DNA of 64,000 nucleotides from UBA5078 sp040384465 (GTDB taxonomy: Bacteria > Pseudomonadota > Gammaproteobacteria > Pseudomonadales > Pseudohongiellaceae): contig JAZKJF010000002.1 in the NCBI GenBank assembly GCA_040384465.1, positions 124,001 to 188,000 of the forward strand, given 5' to 3'. Shown here piece after piece: positions 35,008 through 43,028 of the stretch. Positions within the stretch are counted from its first letter, which is position 1; every line of letters starts with the position of its first letter. The translations under genes were made by a program, and so were the position numbers. Under the pieces are notes generated by a model that saw only the letters and a program-made list of their open reading frames with translations, was not told the DNA's origin and did not search any database.

Positions 35008-35865
35008 TCAGGTGTCCTGACCGCTCGCCAGGAACAGGGACAGTTGCTCCTTGGTGTGCGCATCGGCGGTGTCGAAACGAATGACGAGCGTCAGGAATTC
35101 TGCATCGGGCTTCTTCTCGACGGCGGTCATGCTGTGCACATAGGCGTTGAGTCCGGAAAGAATGCCACCGGCATCGTTGCCGGGTGACAGATCCAGTTGC
35201 AGACGCTCGAAAACGGATGGCAGACGCGATGCACGACGAGAGATGACCGACATCTCTTCGTTGTCGATGCTCTTGATCATGCATTTGAGCTGCTGATCAT
35301 CAAATCGAATCAGCCCGGTGCCTTTCATCTTGGAGGTTTCTCTGGCGGGTTTTGTCTCCGCCCCTGCAGATGAGAGCAGGGCGTCGGCTGATCCGCTGAC
35401 CGGTGTCTCTCCGCGCGAACTGAAAATTTCCAGAGAGCTGAACACGCCGGTGTTCTGGACATTGTTTTGCTGCACTGGTTTGAGGTGTCCAGCGCGCACC
35501 AGCGCCTTGTGCACTTTCTGCATCAGCTCTTCGCTGGTGAAGGGCTTGCCGAGATAGTCGTTCACTCCCAGCTCTACCGCACGCACGATGTGTGTCTTGG
35601 CACCCAGGCTGGAGACCATGATGAATGGGGTGCTGGCGATTCTTTCCTCGGCGCGCACCCAGATCAACAGCTCCTCGCCGCTCATGCCGGGCATCTCCCA
35701 ATCACTCAGGATCAGGTCGACGTGTTGTTTGTTGAGGATCGACTGCGCTTTGCGACCATCGGAAGCCTCGACGATTTCACAGGCCGGAAGGAATTTGCGC
35801 AGCGTGCGCTTGATCAGATCTCTGATGAAGGTGGCGTCGTCTACGAGCAGTATGCGTAATTTCAT
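35008..35865 (-). CDS. Response regulator with receiver domain
   Basis: The 285-residue protein opens with a CheY-like receiver: acidic pair D9-D10, phospho-acceptor D55 in LILSDWEMPG, a Ser at the conserved Ser/Thr site in FIMVSSLGAKTH, and the Lys in YLGKPF. After a Ser-rich linker (about 130-185) comes a C-terminal region with no known output domain, RFDDQQLKCMIKSIDNEEM. No histidine kinase is nearby, so it is an orphan. Its role cannot be inferred from the sequence. Confidence 0.8.
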   Translation of the reverse strand: MKLRILLVDDATFIRDLIKRTLRKFLPACEIVEASDGRKAQSILNKQHVDLILSDWEMPGMSGEELLIWVRAEERIASTPFIMVSSLGAKTHIVRAVELGVNDYLGKPFTSEELMQKVHKALVRAGHLKPVQQNNVQNTGVFSSLEIFSSRGETPVSGSADALLSSAGAETKPARETSKMKGTGLIRFDDQQLKCMIKSIDNEEMSVISRRASRLPSVFERLQLDLSPGNDAGGILSGLNAYVHSMTAVEKKPDAEFLTLVIRFDTADAHTKEQLSLFLASGQDT

Positions 35866-35922
35866 GCGTTGATTTCTTGTCAGAGAACGTGTTGTAGAAA
35901 ATGTTAGAGAAAGTGTTGCAAC

Positions 35923-36699
35923 TCACTCGCTGTTCTTACGTAAAAATACCGGCGCATTCGCGCTGGAATCCTTCTCGCTGTAGCGGTACCCGTCCACATC
36001 GAAGGCGAACAGGTCTACCGGTTTGCGCAGGCGATTCTTGATGATGAAGGCCGTCATCAAACCACGGGCGCGCTTGGCGAAGAAGCTGATCAGTTTGTAT
36101 TGCCCACCTTTGAAATCTTTGAATACTGGACTGATAACATCGGCCGCCAGACGTTTTTCATTAACCGCATGGAAGTACTCATTGGACGCCAGATTCACCA
36201 GCACCGGCCTCTTTTCGAGGCTGAGCTGTGTGTTGAGCGCCTCCGTAATCCGGTTGCCCCAGAAGCCATAGAGTGAGCTGGTACCTGCCACTTTCAACGC
36301 AGTGCCCATTTCCAGCCGGTAGGGCTGTATGAGGTCCAGTGGGCGCAATAGCCCGTAGAGCCCGGAGAGAATTCGCAGATGCTTTTGCGCGTAGCTGATG
36401 TCGTCATTGGACAGTGACGGCGCATCGAGACCGAGATAGACATCACCCTTGAAGGCAAACAACGCCTGCCTGGCGTTGTGCTTGTCGAAAGGCAGCTGCC
36501 AGTGGTTGAAGCGCGCGTGGTTGAGATCGCCCAGCGCAGTGCTGATGGACATCAGCTCGGAAACCTGAGCGGAGGACAACTGGCGCAGGGTATTGATCAG
36601 CTGTTGCGAATCCTGCAGAAAATCGGGCTGCGTAAACTTCCGAATCCTGACTGGGGTCTCGTAGTCCAGCGACTTGGCTGGCGAGATGACAACTAACAT
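35923..36699 (-). CDS. yaaA: Peroxide stress protein YaaA
   Basis: The 258-residue protein matches YaaA/DUF328: start MLVVISPAKSLDYETPV, LFAFKGDVYLGLDA, LRILSGLYGLLRPLDLIQPYRLEMG, and NLASNEYFHAVN. YaaA limits free intracellular iron under peroxide stress in E. coli and has a DNA-binding fold. It is followed by a DUF4265 gene on the same strand. Confidence 0.93.
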   Translation of the reverse strand: MLVVISPAKSLDYETPVRIRKFTQPDFLQDSQQLINTLRQLSSAQVSELMSISTALGDLNHARFNHWQLPFDKHNARQALFAFKGDVYLGLDAPSLSNDDISYAQKHLRILSGLYGLLRPLDLIQPYRLEMGTALKVAGTSSLYGFWGNRITEALNTQLSLEKRPVLVNLASNEYFHAVNEKRLAADVISPVFKDFKGGQYKLISFFAKRARGLMTAFIIKNRLRKPVDLFAFDVDGYRYSEKDSSANAPVFLRKNSE

Positions 36700-36745
36700 G
36701 GTGCTGCCTCGTAGCGGAGATTCGATTCAGGGGCTGGTGCGTGGA

Positions 36746-37309
36746 TCATACCGGGGCGAGGAATTCCTGCCACCAGTCCAGCGGCGTCACTCCGTCGGCC
36801 GGATCGTAGACGTTGCCATAGTACCAGACCGTCCCCGGAAACTGGCCAATGACGCGATCCAACACAGTTTCGATGTTCTGGAAACCGATGGAGACGTGAA
36901 TGCTGTAGACCAGCACGCGCGGGGACTGCAGATCCAGGGTGCCATCGAGCAACTCCAGCTCGGGGCTCAAGGTATTGGCGACGTCCTCGATCCCTTCCTT
37001 GCGTAACACGCGGATGCACAGGTTGCCGCTGCGCTTGAGCAGCTCGTAACCGGCCGGGTTGTCCGCCGGGTACTGGATCTTGTCGCCCGCTGCCAGGCTG
37101 CGCACGAATGCCGGGGATTTGAGCAGGCGGTACTCTTTCGCGGCCGGTGCTAGGGCCTCCACGACAATCTTCTCCAGCACGGGCTCGCCGTCGTTGCGGT
37201 AACCGGCGATCAGTGAAATCGTCACAGGAGCTTCCGCCTGCACGGGGTTGGCAGGAGGGCTGGCAGGTGGGTTGGTGCGTGAATCATGGCTGGGCATGGG
37301 CATTTCCAT
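36746..37309 (-). CDS. DUF4265 domain protein
   Basis: The reading frame is open from a GTG at 37351. ATGs at 37309, 37303 and 37297 are all possible; none has a textbook ribosome site, and I list 37309. The protein ends with the DUF4265-like block (EYRLLKSPAFVRSLAAGDKI, then VYSIHVSIGFQNIETVLDRV). DUF4265 proteins are small cytosolic proteins of unknown function. A Pro-rich N-terminal stretch (NPPASPPANPVQAEAP) looks like a linker. Confidence 0.65.
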   Translation of the reverse strand: MEMPMPSHDSRTNPPASPPANPVQAEAPVTISLIAGYRNDGEPVLEKIVVEALAPAAKEYRLLKSPAFVRSLAAGDKIQYPADNPAGYELLKRSGNLCIRVLRKEGIEDVANTLSPELELLDGTLDLQSPRVLVYSIHVSIGFQNIETVLDRVIGQFPGTVWYYGNVYDPADGVTPLDWWQEFLAPV

Positions 37310-37495
37310 CAGGCAAATATCGATCAATGTGGCGGATTCTGTGCATTTCACAGGCCGGGCATTTTAACCCGCTTTGCGCGGCCATGGCCAAAGGCAGGCG
37401 CAAGCGTGTCCTCGGGAAGGGCAGATGTGCTAACCTGCCGGGGCAAATTTCCACTTTCAACCTTGATTTTCAAATCAGTACCGCAGGAGGCCCGC

Positions 37496-37921
37496 ATGGG
37501 TTCGCAACAGGAAGACCAAACTACAGAATTACATCCCAAGGGAGAGCTGGCGCTGCAGACTCTCGCCATGCCCAAAGACACCAATGCCAACGGTGACATC
37601 TTCGGTGGCTGGCTGGTGTCGCAGATGGACCTCGCCGCAGGCATCGCCACCAAACAGGTGAGCCGTGGCCGCAGTGCCACCGTCGCCATGAACAATGTGG
37701 CGTTTCACTCGCCTGTCAGCGTGGGCTCGATTGTCAGCTGCTATGCCGAGATGGGCGAGATCGGGCGTAGCTCCATGCACGTCAACATCGAAGTGTGGAT
37801 TTCCAATTCGCTGACCAACCATGGCAAACGCAAAGTGGCTGAAGGCGAATTCGTCTACGTCGCGATCGATGATCTCGGCCGCACCCGTCGCATCGATATT
37901 CCTGGCAGAGTGCTGGAGTAA
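37496..37921 (+). CDS. yciA: Acyl-CoA thioesterase (YciA type)
   Basis: The 141-residue hotdog-fold protein starts at 37496 with CAGGAGG upstream. It contains LAMPKDTNANGDIFGGWLVSQMDLAAG, the YciA hallmark with the catalytic Asp, and later VAMNNVAFHSPVSVGSIV. YciA hydrolyses a broad range of acyl-CoAs in the cytoplasm. It stands alone; a convergent terminator follows at 37953. Confidence 0.9.
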   Translation: MGSQQEDQTTELHPKGELALQTLAMPKDTNANGDIFGGWLVSQMDLAAGIATKQVSRGRSATVAMNNVAFHSPVSVGSIVSCYAEMGEIGRSSMHVNIEVWISNSLTNHGKRKVAEGEFVYVAIDDLGRTRRIDIPGRVLE

Positions 37922-37952
37922 CTCTTCACGGGTAGCCTCGCATTTGCTGATC

Positions 37953-37979
37953 CCGTGCCCGCTCCGGTGGGCACGGTTT
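37953..37979. terminator. Terminator between yciA and ftrA
   Basis: CCGTGCCC (37953-37960) pairs with GGGCACGG (37969-37976), loop GCTCCGGT, followed by TTT. It can act for yciA and perhaps for the convergent ftrA. Confidence 0.65.
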
Positions 37980-37994
37980 ACGATCCCCTTCAAG

Positions 37995-38954
37995 TTAACC
38001 CCCCCTCCCGAACTGCTCTCTTAACTGTCCCGGCGATAGCTGCCACACCTTGCGGAAATGATGTCGCATGGTGGTCGCGTTATCGAAGCCACATTTGCTG
38101 GCGATGATGTCCATGGAGTGCTGGCTGGTCTCCAGCAGCCCGCGTGCCAGCTGCAGACGCTGATGGGTAAGCCAGTCCTTCGGTGTCATGCCTAGCGCGG
38201 CACGGAAGCGGCGATCAAAGGTGCGGCGCGCCATGCGTGCGCGCTGCGCGAGTTGATCGATGTCGATGGGTTGGTCCAGATTGGTCAGCGCCCAGTCCAG
38301 TGCCGCTGCGAACTGGCCGGGCTTCTCCAGCACTGGCGTCTCCACGAACTGCGCCTGCCCGCCGCTGCGATGGGCTGCAATCACCAATCGTCGGGCAACC
38401 TGATTGGCGATGTGGTGCCCGAAGTCGCCCCGGATCACCTCAATGCCCAGATCGATTCCTGCCGCGCTACCTGCCGAACAGCCAATGTCACCGTCGTAGA
38501 CATACAACACGTCGTCCACATACGACACCGCTGGAAAACGTTCCCGAAAGCGCTGCGCGTAACGCCAGTGGGTGGTCGCCTGGTGACCGTCAAGCAAACC
38601 CGTCTCCGCCAGCAGGAAGGAGCCGGAGCAGAACGACAGCAGACGCCCGCCGCGAGCGTGCAACTGGACAATCTGTTCGCGCAGCAGCGTGTTGAGCGGG
38701 CTGTGCATTGCCTCGCTATCAGCAGCAGTTGGCCAGCTGGGGACGACCACCATGTCGTAGTCGTCCAGCGAGGCCACGACCTTGGGCAGAATCTGCAGGC
38801 CACCGGTGGCGCCAAGCGGGCCGCTTTCGAAGCTGACTACCTCTGTCTGATACCAGTCTGCGTATTCGGGGCGGGGCAGGGCGAACAGCTCCACGGCGCA
38901 GCCCAGCTCGAAGAGTGCAGTGTGGTTGTAGCTGAGAATGGCGACACGGCGCAT
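37995..38954 (-). CDS. ftrA: FtrA-like DJ-1/PfpI plus AraC regulator
   Basis: The 319-residue protein has an N-terminal DJ-1/PfpI-type domain (MRRVAILSYNHTALFELGCAVELFA, and SFCSGSFLLAETGLLDGHQATTHW with the nucleophile-elbow Cys). A C-terminal AraC domain follows (LAQRARMARRTFDRRFRAALG, CGFDNATTMRHHFRKV). It matches the FtrA group of GlxA-like regulators. It is divergent from the rhodanese gene, whose protein is a common FtrA neighbour, so local control of that operon is likely. Confidence 0.85.
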   Translation of the reverse strand: MRRVAILSYNHTALFELGCAVELFALPRPEYADWYQTEVVSFESGPLGATGGLQILPKVVASLDDYDMVVVPSWPTAADSEAMHSPLNTLLREQIVQLHARGGRLLSFCSGSFLLAETGLLDGHQATTHWRYAQRFRERFPAVSYVDDVLYVYDGDIGCSAGSAAGIDLGIEVIRGDFGHHIANQVARRLVIAAHRSGGQAQFVETPVLEKPGQFAAALDWALTNLDQPIDIDQLAQRARMARRTFDRRFRAALGMTPKDWLTHQRLQLARGLLETSQHSMDIIASKCGFDNATTMRHHFRKVWQLSPGQLREQFGRGG

Positions 38955-39118
38955 GGGTTGTCCTTCTTTGGCAGATCTTGGTTTGATATTGGCCTGATCT
39001 TAACGAAATATGTCCTGCCAGCCAATTTTCGACGTGATTGTTCCCTGCAATACTGGCTCCTGTCAAATGACGTTCTATCAATCAACCTTTGTTTCAAAAA
39101 TCTGAAAGGAGCATCACC

Positions 39119-39523
39119 ATGTCATCCGCTGTATCCAGACCCGAAGCCGCTGGCAGCCTTGAAGCGCTGGCTCATTTTGAATCTCTGCTGCGGTTTGAGA
39201 CCGACTGCTGGGACGTGCATCATGCGCTGACCAACGGCCGTCAGGACTTTGTGCTGCTGGACGTGCGCGGCGAGGAAGGTTTTCGCAAGGGCCATGTGGC
39301 CGGAGCAGTCAACATTCCGCATGCGCGGCTTTCAGTGGAGACGCTCGCCGCCTATCCGCAAGACACGCTGTTCGTGGTCTACTGCGCCGGGCCGCATTGC
39401 AACGCTACCGAGAAGGCGGCTATCCGCCTCGCGAAACTGCAACGGCCGGTCAAGAAAATGATCGGTGGCGTGTGCGGCTGGGTGGATGAAGGCTTTACAC
39501 TGACAAGTGGCGACGGGCAATGA
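39119..39523 (+). CDS. Rhodanese-like sulfurtransferase domain protein
   Basis: The 134-residue protein starts at 39119 with AAAGGAG upstream. It is a single rhodanese domain: LLDVRGEEGFRKGHVAGAVNIPHA, then the active-site loop VVYC89-AGPHCN and GGVCGWVDEGF. Such proteins transfer sulfane sulfur or act as stress-related phosphatase-like enzymes. The stop overlaps the GNAT gene start (ATGA). The promoter region is shared with the divergent ftrA regulator. Confidence 0.87.
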   Translation: MSSAVSRPEAAGSLEALAHFESLLRFETDCWDVHHALTNGRQDFVLLDVRGEEGFRKGHVAGAVNIPHARLSVETLAAYPQDTLFVVYCAGPHCNATEKAAIRLAKLQRPVKKMIGGVCGWVDEGFTLTSGDGQ

Positions 39524-40005
39524 GTGTTGAATGGCGAGTGCGCTCTGCAGAAAAGGAAGACGCTGAAGCAGTGCTGGCGTTGATGCAGGCGCTGGCAGAG
39601 TTCGAGGGCTACAGCGCCGACTTTCGCGTCACGCTTGATGAACTTGTCCAGCGCTGTTTTGTTCGCCAGGACTTTCAAGTGCTGGTAGCGGATGCCGGTG
39701 GCGAGTTGCTCGGCATGCTGGTGTATTACGAGCAGCCATTCACCTATGATCTCAAGCCCTGGTTCGTGATCAAGGAACTGTACGTGCGGGATTCGTTCCG
39801 TGGTGCGGGAGTGGGCAGAATGTTGATGAAGAGCGTTGCCGGGCATTGTTATCTGCAGGGCGGCAGTCGCTTGCGCTGGGAGGTGCTGACGGACAATCTC
39901 CCAGCACAGCGCTTCTATGGCTCGCTTGGAGCACAGCCCAATACTGGATGGCAGACGTGGCACCTTGGTGGTGCTGCGTTGCGGGAATTGGCGGTGGATG
40001 ATTGA
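39520..40005 (+). CDS. GNAT family N-acetyltransferase
   Basis: The 161-residue protein has the GNAT pattern: RSAEKEDAEAVLALMQALAEFEGY at the start, motif A KELYVRDSFRGAGVGRMLMKSV (acetyl-CoA binding, R/Q-x-x-G-x-G/A), and RLRWEVLTDNLPAQRFYGSLGA. The substrate is unknown, although the opening residues resemble diamine N-acetyltransferases. It overlaps the rhodanese stop by four bases and lies 13 bases from the EamA gene. Confidence 0.88.
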   Translation: MSVEWRVRSAEKEDAEAVLALMQALAEFEGYSADFRVTLDELVQRCFVRQDFQVLVADAGGELLGMLVYYEQPFTYDLKPWFVIKELYVRDSFRGAGVGRMLMKSVAGHCYLQGGSRLRWEVLTDNLPAQRFYGSLGAQPNTGWQTWHLGGAALRELAVDD

Positions 40006-40018
40006 CAGGAATGTACCG

Positions 40019-40942
40019 ATGAAAAATCGAGATATGGGTCTGGCCCTTTTGGTCGTCACGATCTGGGGCGCCAGTTTCACCGTTGTCAGTCTGGGGCTGG
40101 ATGGTGTTCCTCCGATGCTGCTTGCGGCCATTCGTTTTGCGCTGGCGGCGGTTCCGGCAGTATTCTTTGTGCGCCGTCCTGCAGTCGAGTTGCGCTACCT
40201 GACTGGTTATGGATTGCTGGTCGGAGTAGGCCAGTTTGGTTGTCTCTTTTATGCCATGCATATCGGCATGCCGGCCGGTCTGGCATCGGTAGTGCTGCAG
40301 TCGCAGGCGTTCTTCACACTCGCGTTGGCGGCGATATTTCTAAGAGAATCTGTCTCGACCTCGCAAGCGAGTGGCGTCGTGGTGGCGGCCTGTGGTTTGT
40401 TTCTGATTGCCCAGGGCGGCAGTAGTCCGGGTTTCGCTGCTTTGCCGTTGGGAGCACTGTTGCTGTGTCTGGCGGGAGCCGCATGCTGGGGAGGCTCCAA
40501 CATTCTGGTGCGCAAGGCGTCGGCTGCGGCTATGCAGCGCGGTGAGAGCGTGAACATGTTCAGCCTCGTCGTATGGTCGAGCCTGGTGCCACCGATTCCG
40601 CTGCTCGTGCTGGCATTGCAGCTGGATACCCTGCAGACCATGAAGGTCGCCGTGAGCCATATCGACGCTGCATCCATTCTGGTCTTCCTCTACCTTTCCT
40701 TCTGCGCGACACTATTCGGATTCGGCGCATGGAGCAGCCTGCTCTCCCGATACCCCACTGCGAGCGTCGCGCCATTGTCCCTGCTGGTGCCGGTGACGGG
40801 ACTCCTTACCGCCAGCGTCGTGCTGGATGAACATTTGTCCTGGTTGCAATGGAGTGGTTGCTTCGCGGTGTTGTGCGGCCTGGCCATCGCGACGTTCGGA
40901 TTGCCACGCAAGTCTATGAGAGTGAAAGGAGAAGTACTGTGA
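40019..40942 (+). CDS. EamA family (DMT superfamily) transporter
   Basis: Starting at 40019 (MKNRDMGLALLVVTIWGASF) gives 307 residues with about ten transmembrane spans in two EamA repeats, including VGQFGCLFYAMHIGMPAGLASVVLQSQAFFT and LYLSFCATLFGFGAWSSLLSRYPTASVAPLSLLVPVTGLL. The family exports metabolites such as amino acids (for example the cysteine exporter EamA). The substrate is not evident. Its stop overlaps the GTG start of the following GFA gene. Confidence 0.87.
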   Translation: MKNRDMGLALLVVTIWGASFTVVSLGLDGVPPMLLAAIRFALAAVPAVFFVRRPAVELRYLTGYGLLVGVGQFGCLFYAMHIGMPAGLASVVLQSQAFFTLALAAIFLRESVSTSQASGVVVAACGLFLIAQGGSSPGFAALPLGALLLCLAGAACWGGSNILVRKASAAAMQRGESVNMFSLVVWSSLVPPIPLLVLALQLDTLQTMKVAVSHIDAASILVFLYLSFCATLFGFGAWSSLLSRYPTASVAPLSLLVPVTGLLTASVVLDEHLSWLQWSGCFAVLCGLAIATFGLPRKSMRVKGEVL

Positions 40943-41325
40943 TTTACCGGGGTGGATGCCATTGTGGCGCCGTGCAGTTTGAGGTTGAGGCGCCAGAGTC
41001 GGTGGAAGTGGAAGACTGCAATTGTTCGATTTGCCGAAAGACAGGCTTTCTGCATCTGATTGTGCCGCTGCAGAGTTTTCGACTGCTCTCCGGTGCGGAG
41101 ACGCTGACGACGTACAAATTCAATACAGGAGTGGCGGAGCATAAATTCTGTAGAGTCTGCGGCATCAAGTCCTTCTACATTCCACGCTCCAACCCCGATG
41201 GTATGGATGTCAATCTTCGATGTCTGACCACACAACCTGATCATGTAAAAATCGTCAGTTTTGACGGTGAGAATTGGGAAGCCCATGGAGCGAAGCTTGC
41301 GGGCAAAAGCAAGGTTGTCCAATAG
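40939..41325 (+). CDS. GFA family zinc protein
   Basis: The start is GTG 40939, overlapping the previous stop (GTGA) and preceded by AAAGGAG. The 128 residues contain the zinc-binding Cys sets of the GFA/CENP-V family: GGCHCGAV, DCNCSICRKTG and CRVCGIKSF. Members resemble glutathione-dependent formaldehyde-activating enzyme, but most have no tested activity. It is the last gene of the rhodanese-GNAT-EamA-GFA run. Confidence 0.88.
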   Translation: MIYRGGCHCGAVQFEVEAPESVEVEDCNCSICRKTGFLHLIVPLQSFRLLSGAETLTTYKFNTGVAEHKFCRVCGIKSFYIPRSNPDGMDVNLRCLTTQPDHVKIVSFDGENWEAHGAKLAGKSKVVQ

Positions 41326-41347
41326 CGTTCACGTAGCGTTTCCTCGC

Positions 41348-41767
41348 TCAATCGTCCCCGACTCGTCCCCGCAACTCTTTCGTCTTGCCACGCAGCACTT
41401 TGCCCTCGACGCGCTTGCGCTGCGAAGACTTGGTGGGCTTCGTCGGCGTGCGCGCCTTGCGTACCACACTGGCCTCGCGGATCAATTCCTGCAGACGCCG
41501 CAGGGCATCGTCGCGGTTCTGTTCCTGGGTGCGGTGCTGCTGCGCCTTGATGACGACGACACCCTCGCGCGTGATGCGGCTGTCCCGCAAATTGAGCAAG
41601 CGGTGTTTGTAGAAGAAGGGCAGTGATGACGCGTTGATATCAAAGCGCAAATGAATCGCCGTCGACACCTTGTTGACGTTCTGGCCGCCCGCACCCTGCG
41701 CACGGATCGCGCTCAGCTCGATCTCGTCGTCCGGGATGGCGACATTGAGGGATACCTGCAGTGGCAT
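41348..41767 (-). CDS. arfB: Alternative ribosome-rescue factor ArfB
   Basis: Starting at 41767 (MPLQVSLNVAIP) gives 139 residues, as in E. coli ArfB (YaeJ). The peptidyl-tRNA hydrolase motif GAGGQNVNKVST has GGQ at 27-29. The C-terminal tail is basic (KARTPTKPTKSSQRKRVEG), as needed to enter the mRNA channel of stalled ribosomes. It rescues ribosomes on non-stop mRNA. It is convergent with the GFA gene. Confidence 0.93.
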   Translation of the reverse strand: MPLQVSLNVAIPDDEIELSAIRAQGAGGQNVNKVSTAIHLRFDINASSLPFFYKHRLLNLRDSRITREGVVVIKAQQHRTQEQNRDDALRRLQELIREASVVRKARTPTKPTKSSQRKRVEGKVLRGKTKELRGRVGDD

Positions 41768-41855
41768 GTGAGAACTTCCTGGTGGTCTATACTGACAATC
41801 GATACGGTTGATACCAACCCAGTATAGCCAATACTCAAGATCACAGGATGTGATT

Positions 41856-43028
41856 ATGTCAAACAAGGAAGCGCCGAATACTCTCACGGTTAGCCATTAC
41901 CTCGAAGCCCGGCGCGTCCTGATGGACCCGCTGACCTTTTCCTCTGCCAGGCCGCTCACGACGATGGGGGACGGGCTCGGCTACAGCTTCGTGCTCTTCT
42001 GTCAGGACCCGCCCGAGCATGGTCGGCTGCGGATGCTCATTCAACGGGAGTTCATCAGCAGCCGTCTGCAGGCGCTGCGCGGTTGGGTCGCGAGTGAAGT
42101 CGACACGGTGCTGGACGGTTATCCCACTGCCACGGCCGAGGTCGATATTGTCGCTACGCTGACTCTGCCATTACCCATGCGGGTGATCAACCGGCTGCTG
42201 GGCGTGGCGGATGCCGACTCGCAGGCGTTCAAACACTGGACCGCGCAGGCGGTGGGGCATAAGGACGGAGGAGTGCCAGCGGTGCTGGGACGCAGGGCCT
42301 TTGTGGAGCTGCACAAATTCTTCCGAGGACAGATTCAAGCGCAACGGGAGCAGCCAACCGACGGTGTGATCGGGCATCTGCTGACGCGTTGCGCCAACGA
42401 ACTGGAGCTGATCAACTTCTGCGTGACCTTGATGATTGCGGGCAACGAGACCACCGCCAGCCTGCTGAGCAATGTACTGCATCTGCTCGCTACCCGGCCC
42501 ATGCTGTGGAGCGCGTTGCGGGAGGATCGGTCTCTGATTGGCGCGGTCATTGAGGAGGCGCTGCGCTTTGATCCGCCAATTCAGTTTGTGAGCCGCCTCG
42601 TGGCCCGGCCAGTAGTGGTCGAGGGCATTGCATTGAATTGCGGCGACACCGTGCTTGTGGATATCGGTGCGGCTAATCGTGATCCAGCGTTTTTTGCTGA
42701 GCCGGAGGTGTTCAACCCGGCGCGATACGAGAAGGGCCACCTGGCCTTTTCACATGGCATTCACTATTGCATAGGGGCGGGGCTGACGAGGCTGGAGGCG
42801 GAGATAGTGCTGAACAGGATGCTGGATCGTTACGCGGCTATCGGGCTGGCGGCACCTGGAGAGCGCTATCCGAATGCATACTTTCGCGGTTTCAAGTCGC
42901 TGCGGTTGGTGTTGGGGGATGACGATTCAATCTGGTCGCCTGCCCTGCAGGCGACCAGCTCCGCTACAGAACTTCCAACTTCGCATACGACAGCACCAGC
43001 CACTTGCTGCCGCCCTCGCGGAAATTGA
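41856..43028 (+). CDS. Cytochrome P450
   Basis: The preferred start is 41856 (MSNKEAPN), with AGGATG upstream. P450 landmarks are the I-helix MIAGNETTASLLSN, the ExxR in EEALRF, and the heme-binding loop FSHGIHYCIGAGLTRLE with the Cys ligand. It is a bacterial class I-type monooxygenase of unknown substrate; no ferredoxin is adjacent. The last ~36 residues after FRGFKSLRLVLG look non-homologous and run antisense into uvrD. A +1 shift at the G run 42914-42918 would give a stop at 42920, so the tail may result from an indel. Confidence 0.88.
   Translation: MSNKEAPNTLTVSHYLEARRVLMDPLTFSSARPLTTMGDGLGYSFVLFCQDPPEHGRLRMLIQREFISSRLQALRGWVASEVDTVLDGYPTATAEVDIVATLTLPLPMRVINRLLGVADADSQAFKHWTAQAVGHKDGGVPAVLGRRAFVELHKFFRGQIQAQREQPTDGVIGHLLTRCANELELINFCVTLMIAGNETTASLLSNVLHLLATRPMLWSALREDRSLIGAVIEEALRFDPPIQFVSRLVARPVVVEGIALNCGDTVLVDIGAANRDPAFFAEPEVFNPARYEKGHLAFSHGIHYCIGAGLTRLEAEIVLNRMLDRYAAIGLAAPGERYPNAYFRGFKSLRLVLGDDDSIWSPALQATSSATELPTSHTTAPATCCRPRGN
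42932..42958. terminator. Hairpin between convergent P450 and uvrD genes
   Basis: CTGGTCGCCTG (42932-42942) and CAGGCGACCAG (42948-42958) pair perfectly around a five-base loop. There is no T tract, so it may be a bidirectional structure or a weak terminator at the end of the two convergent genes. Confidence 0.4.
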
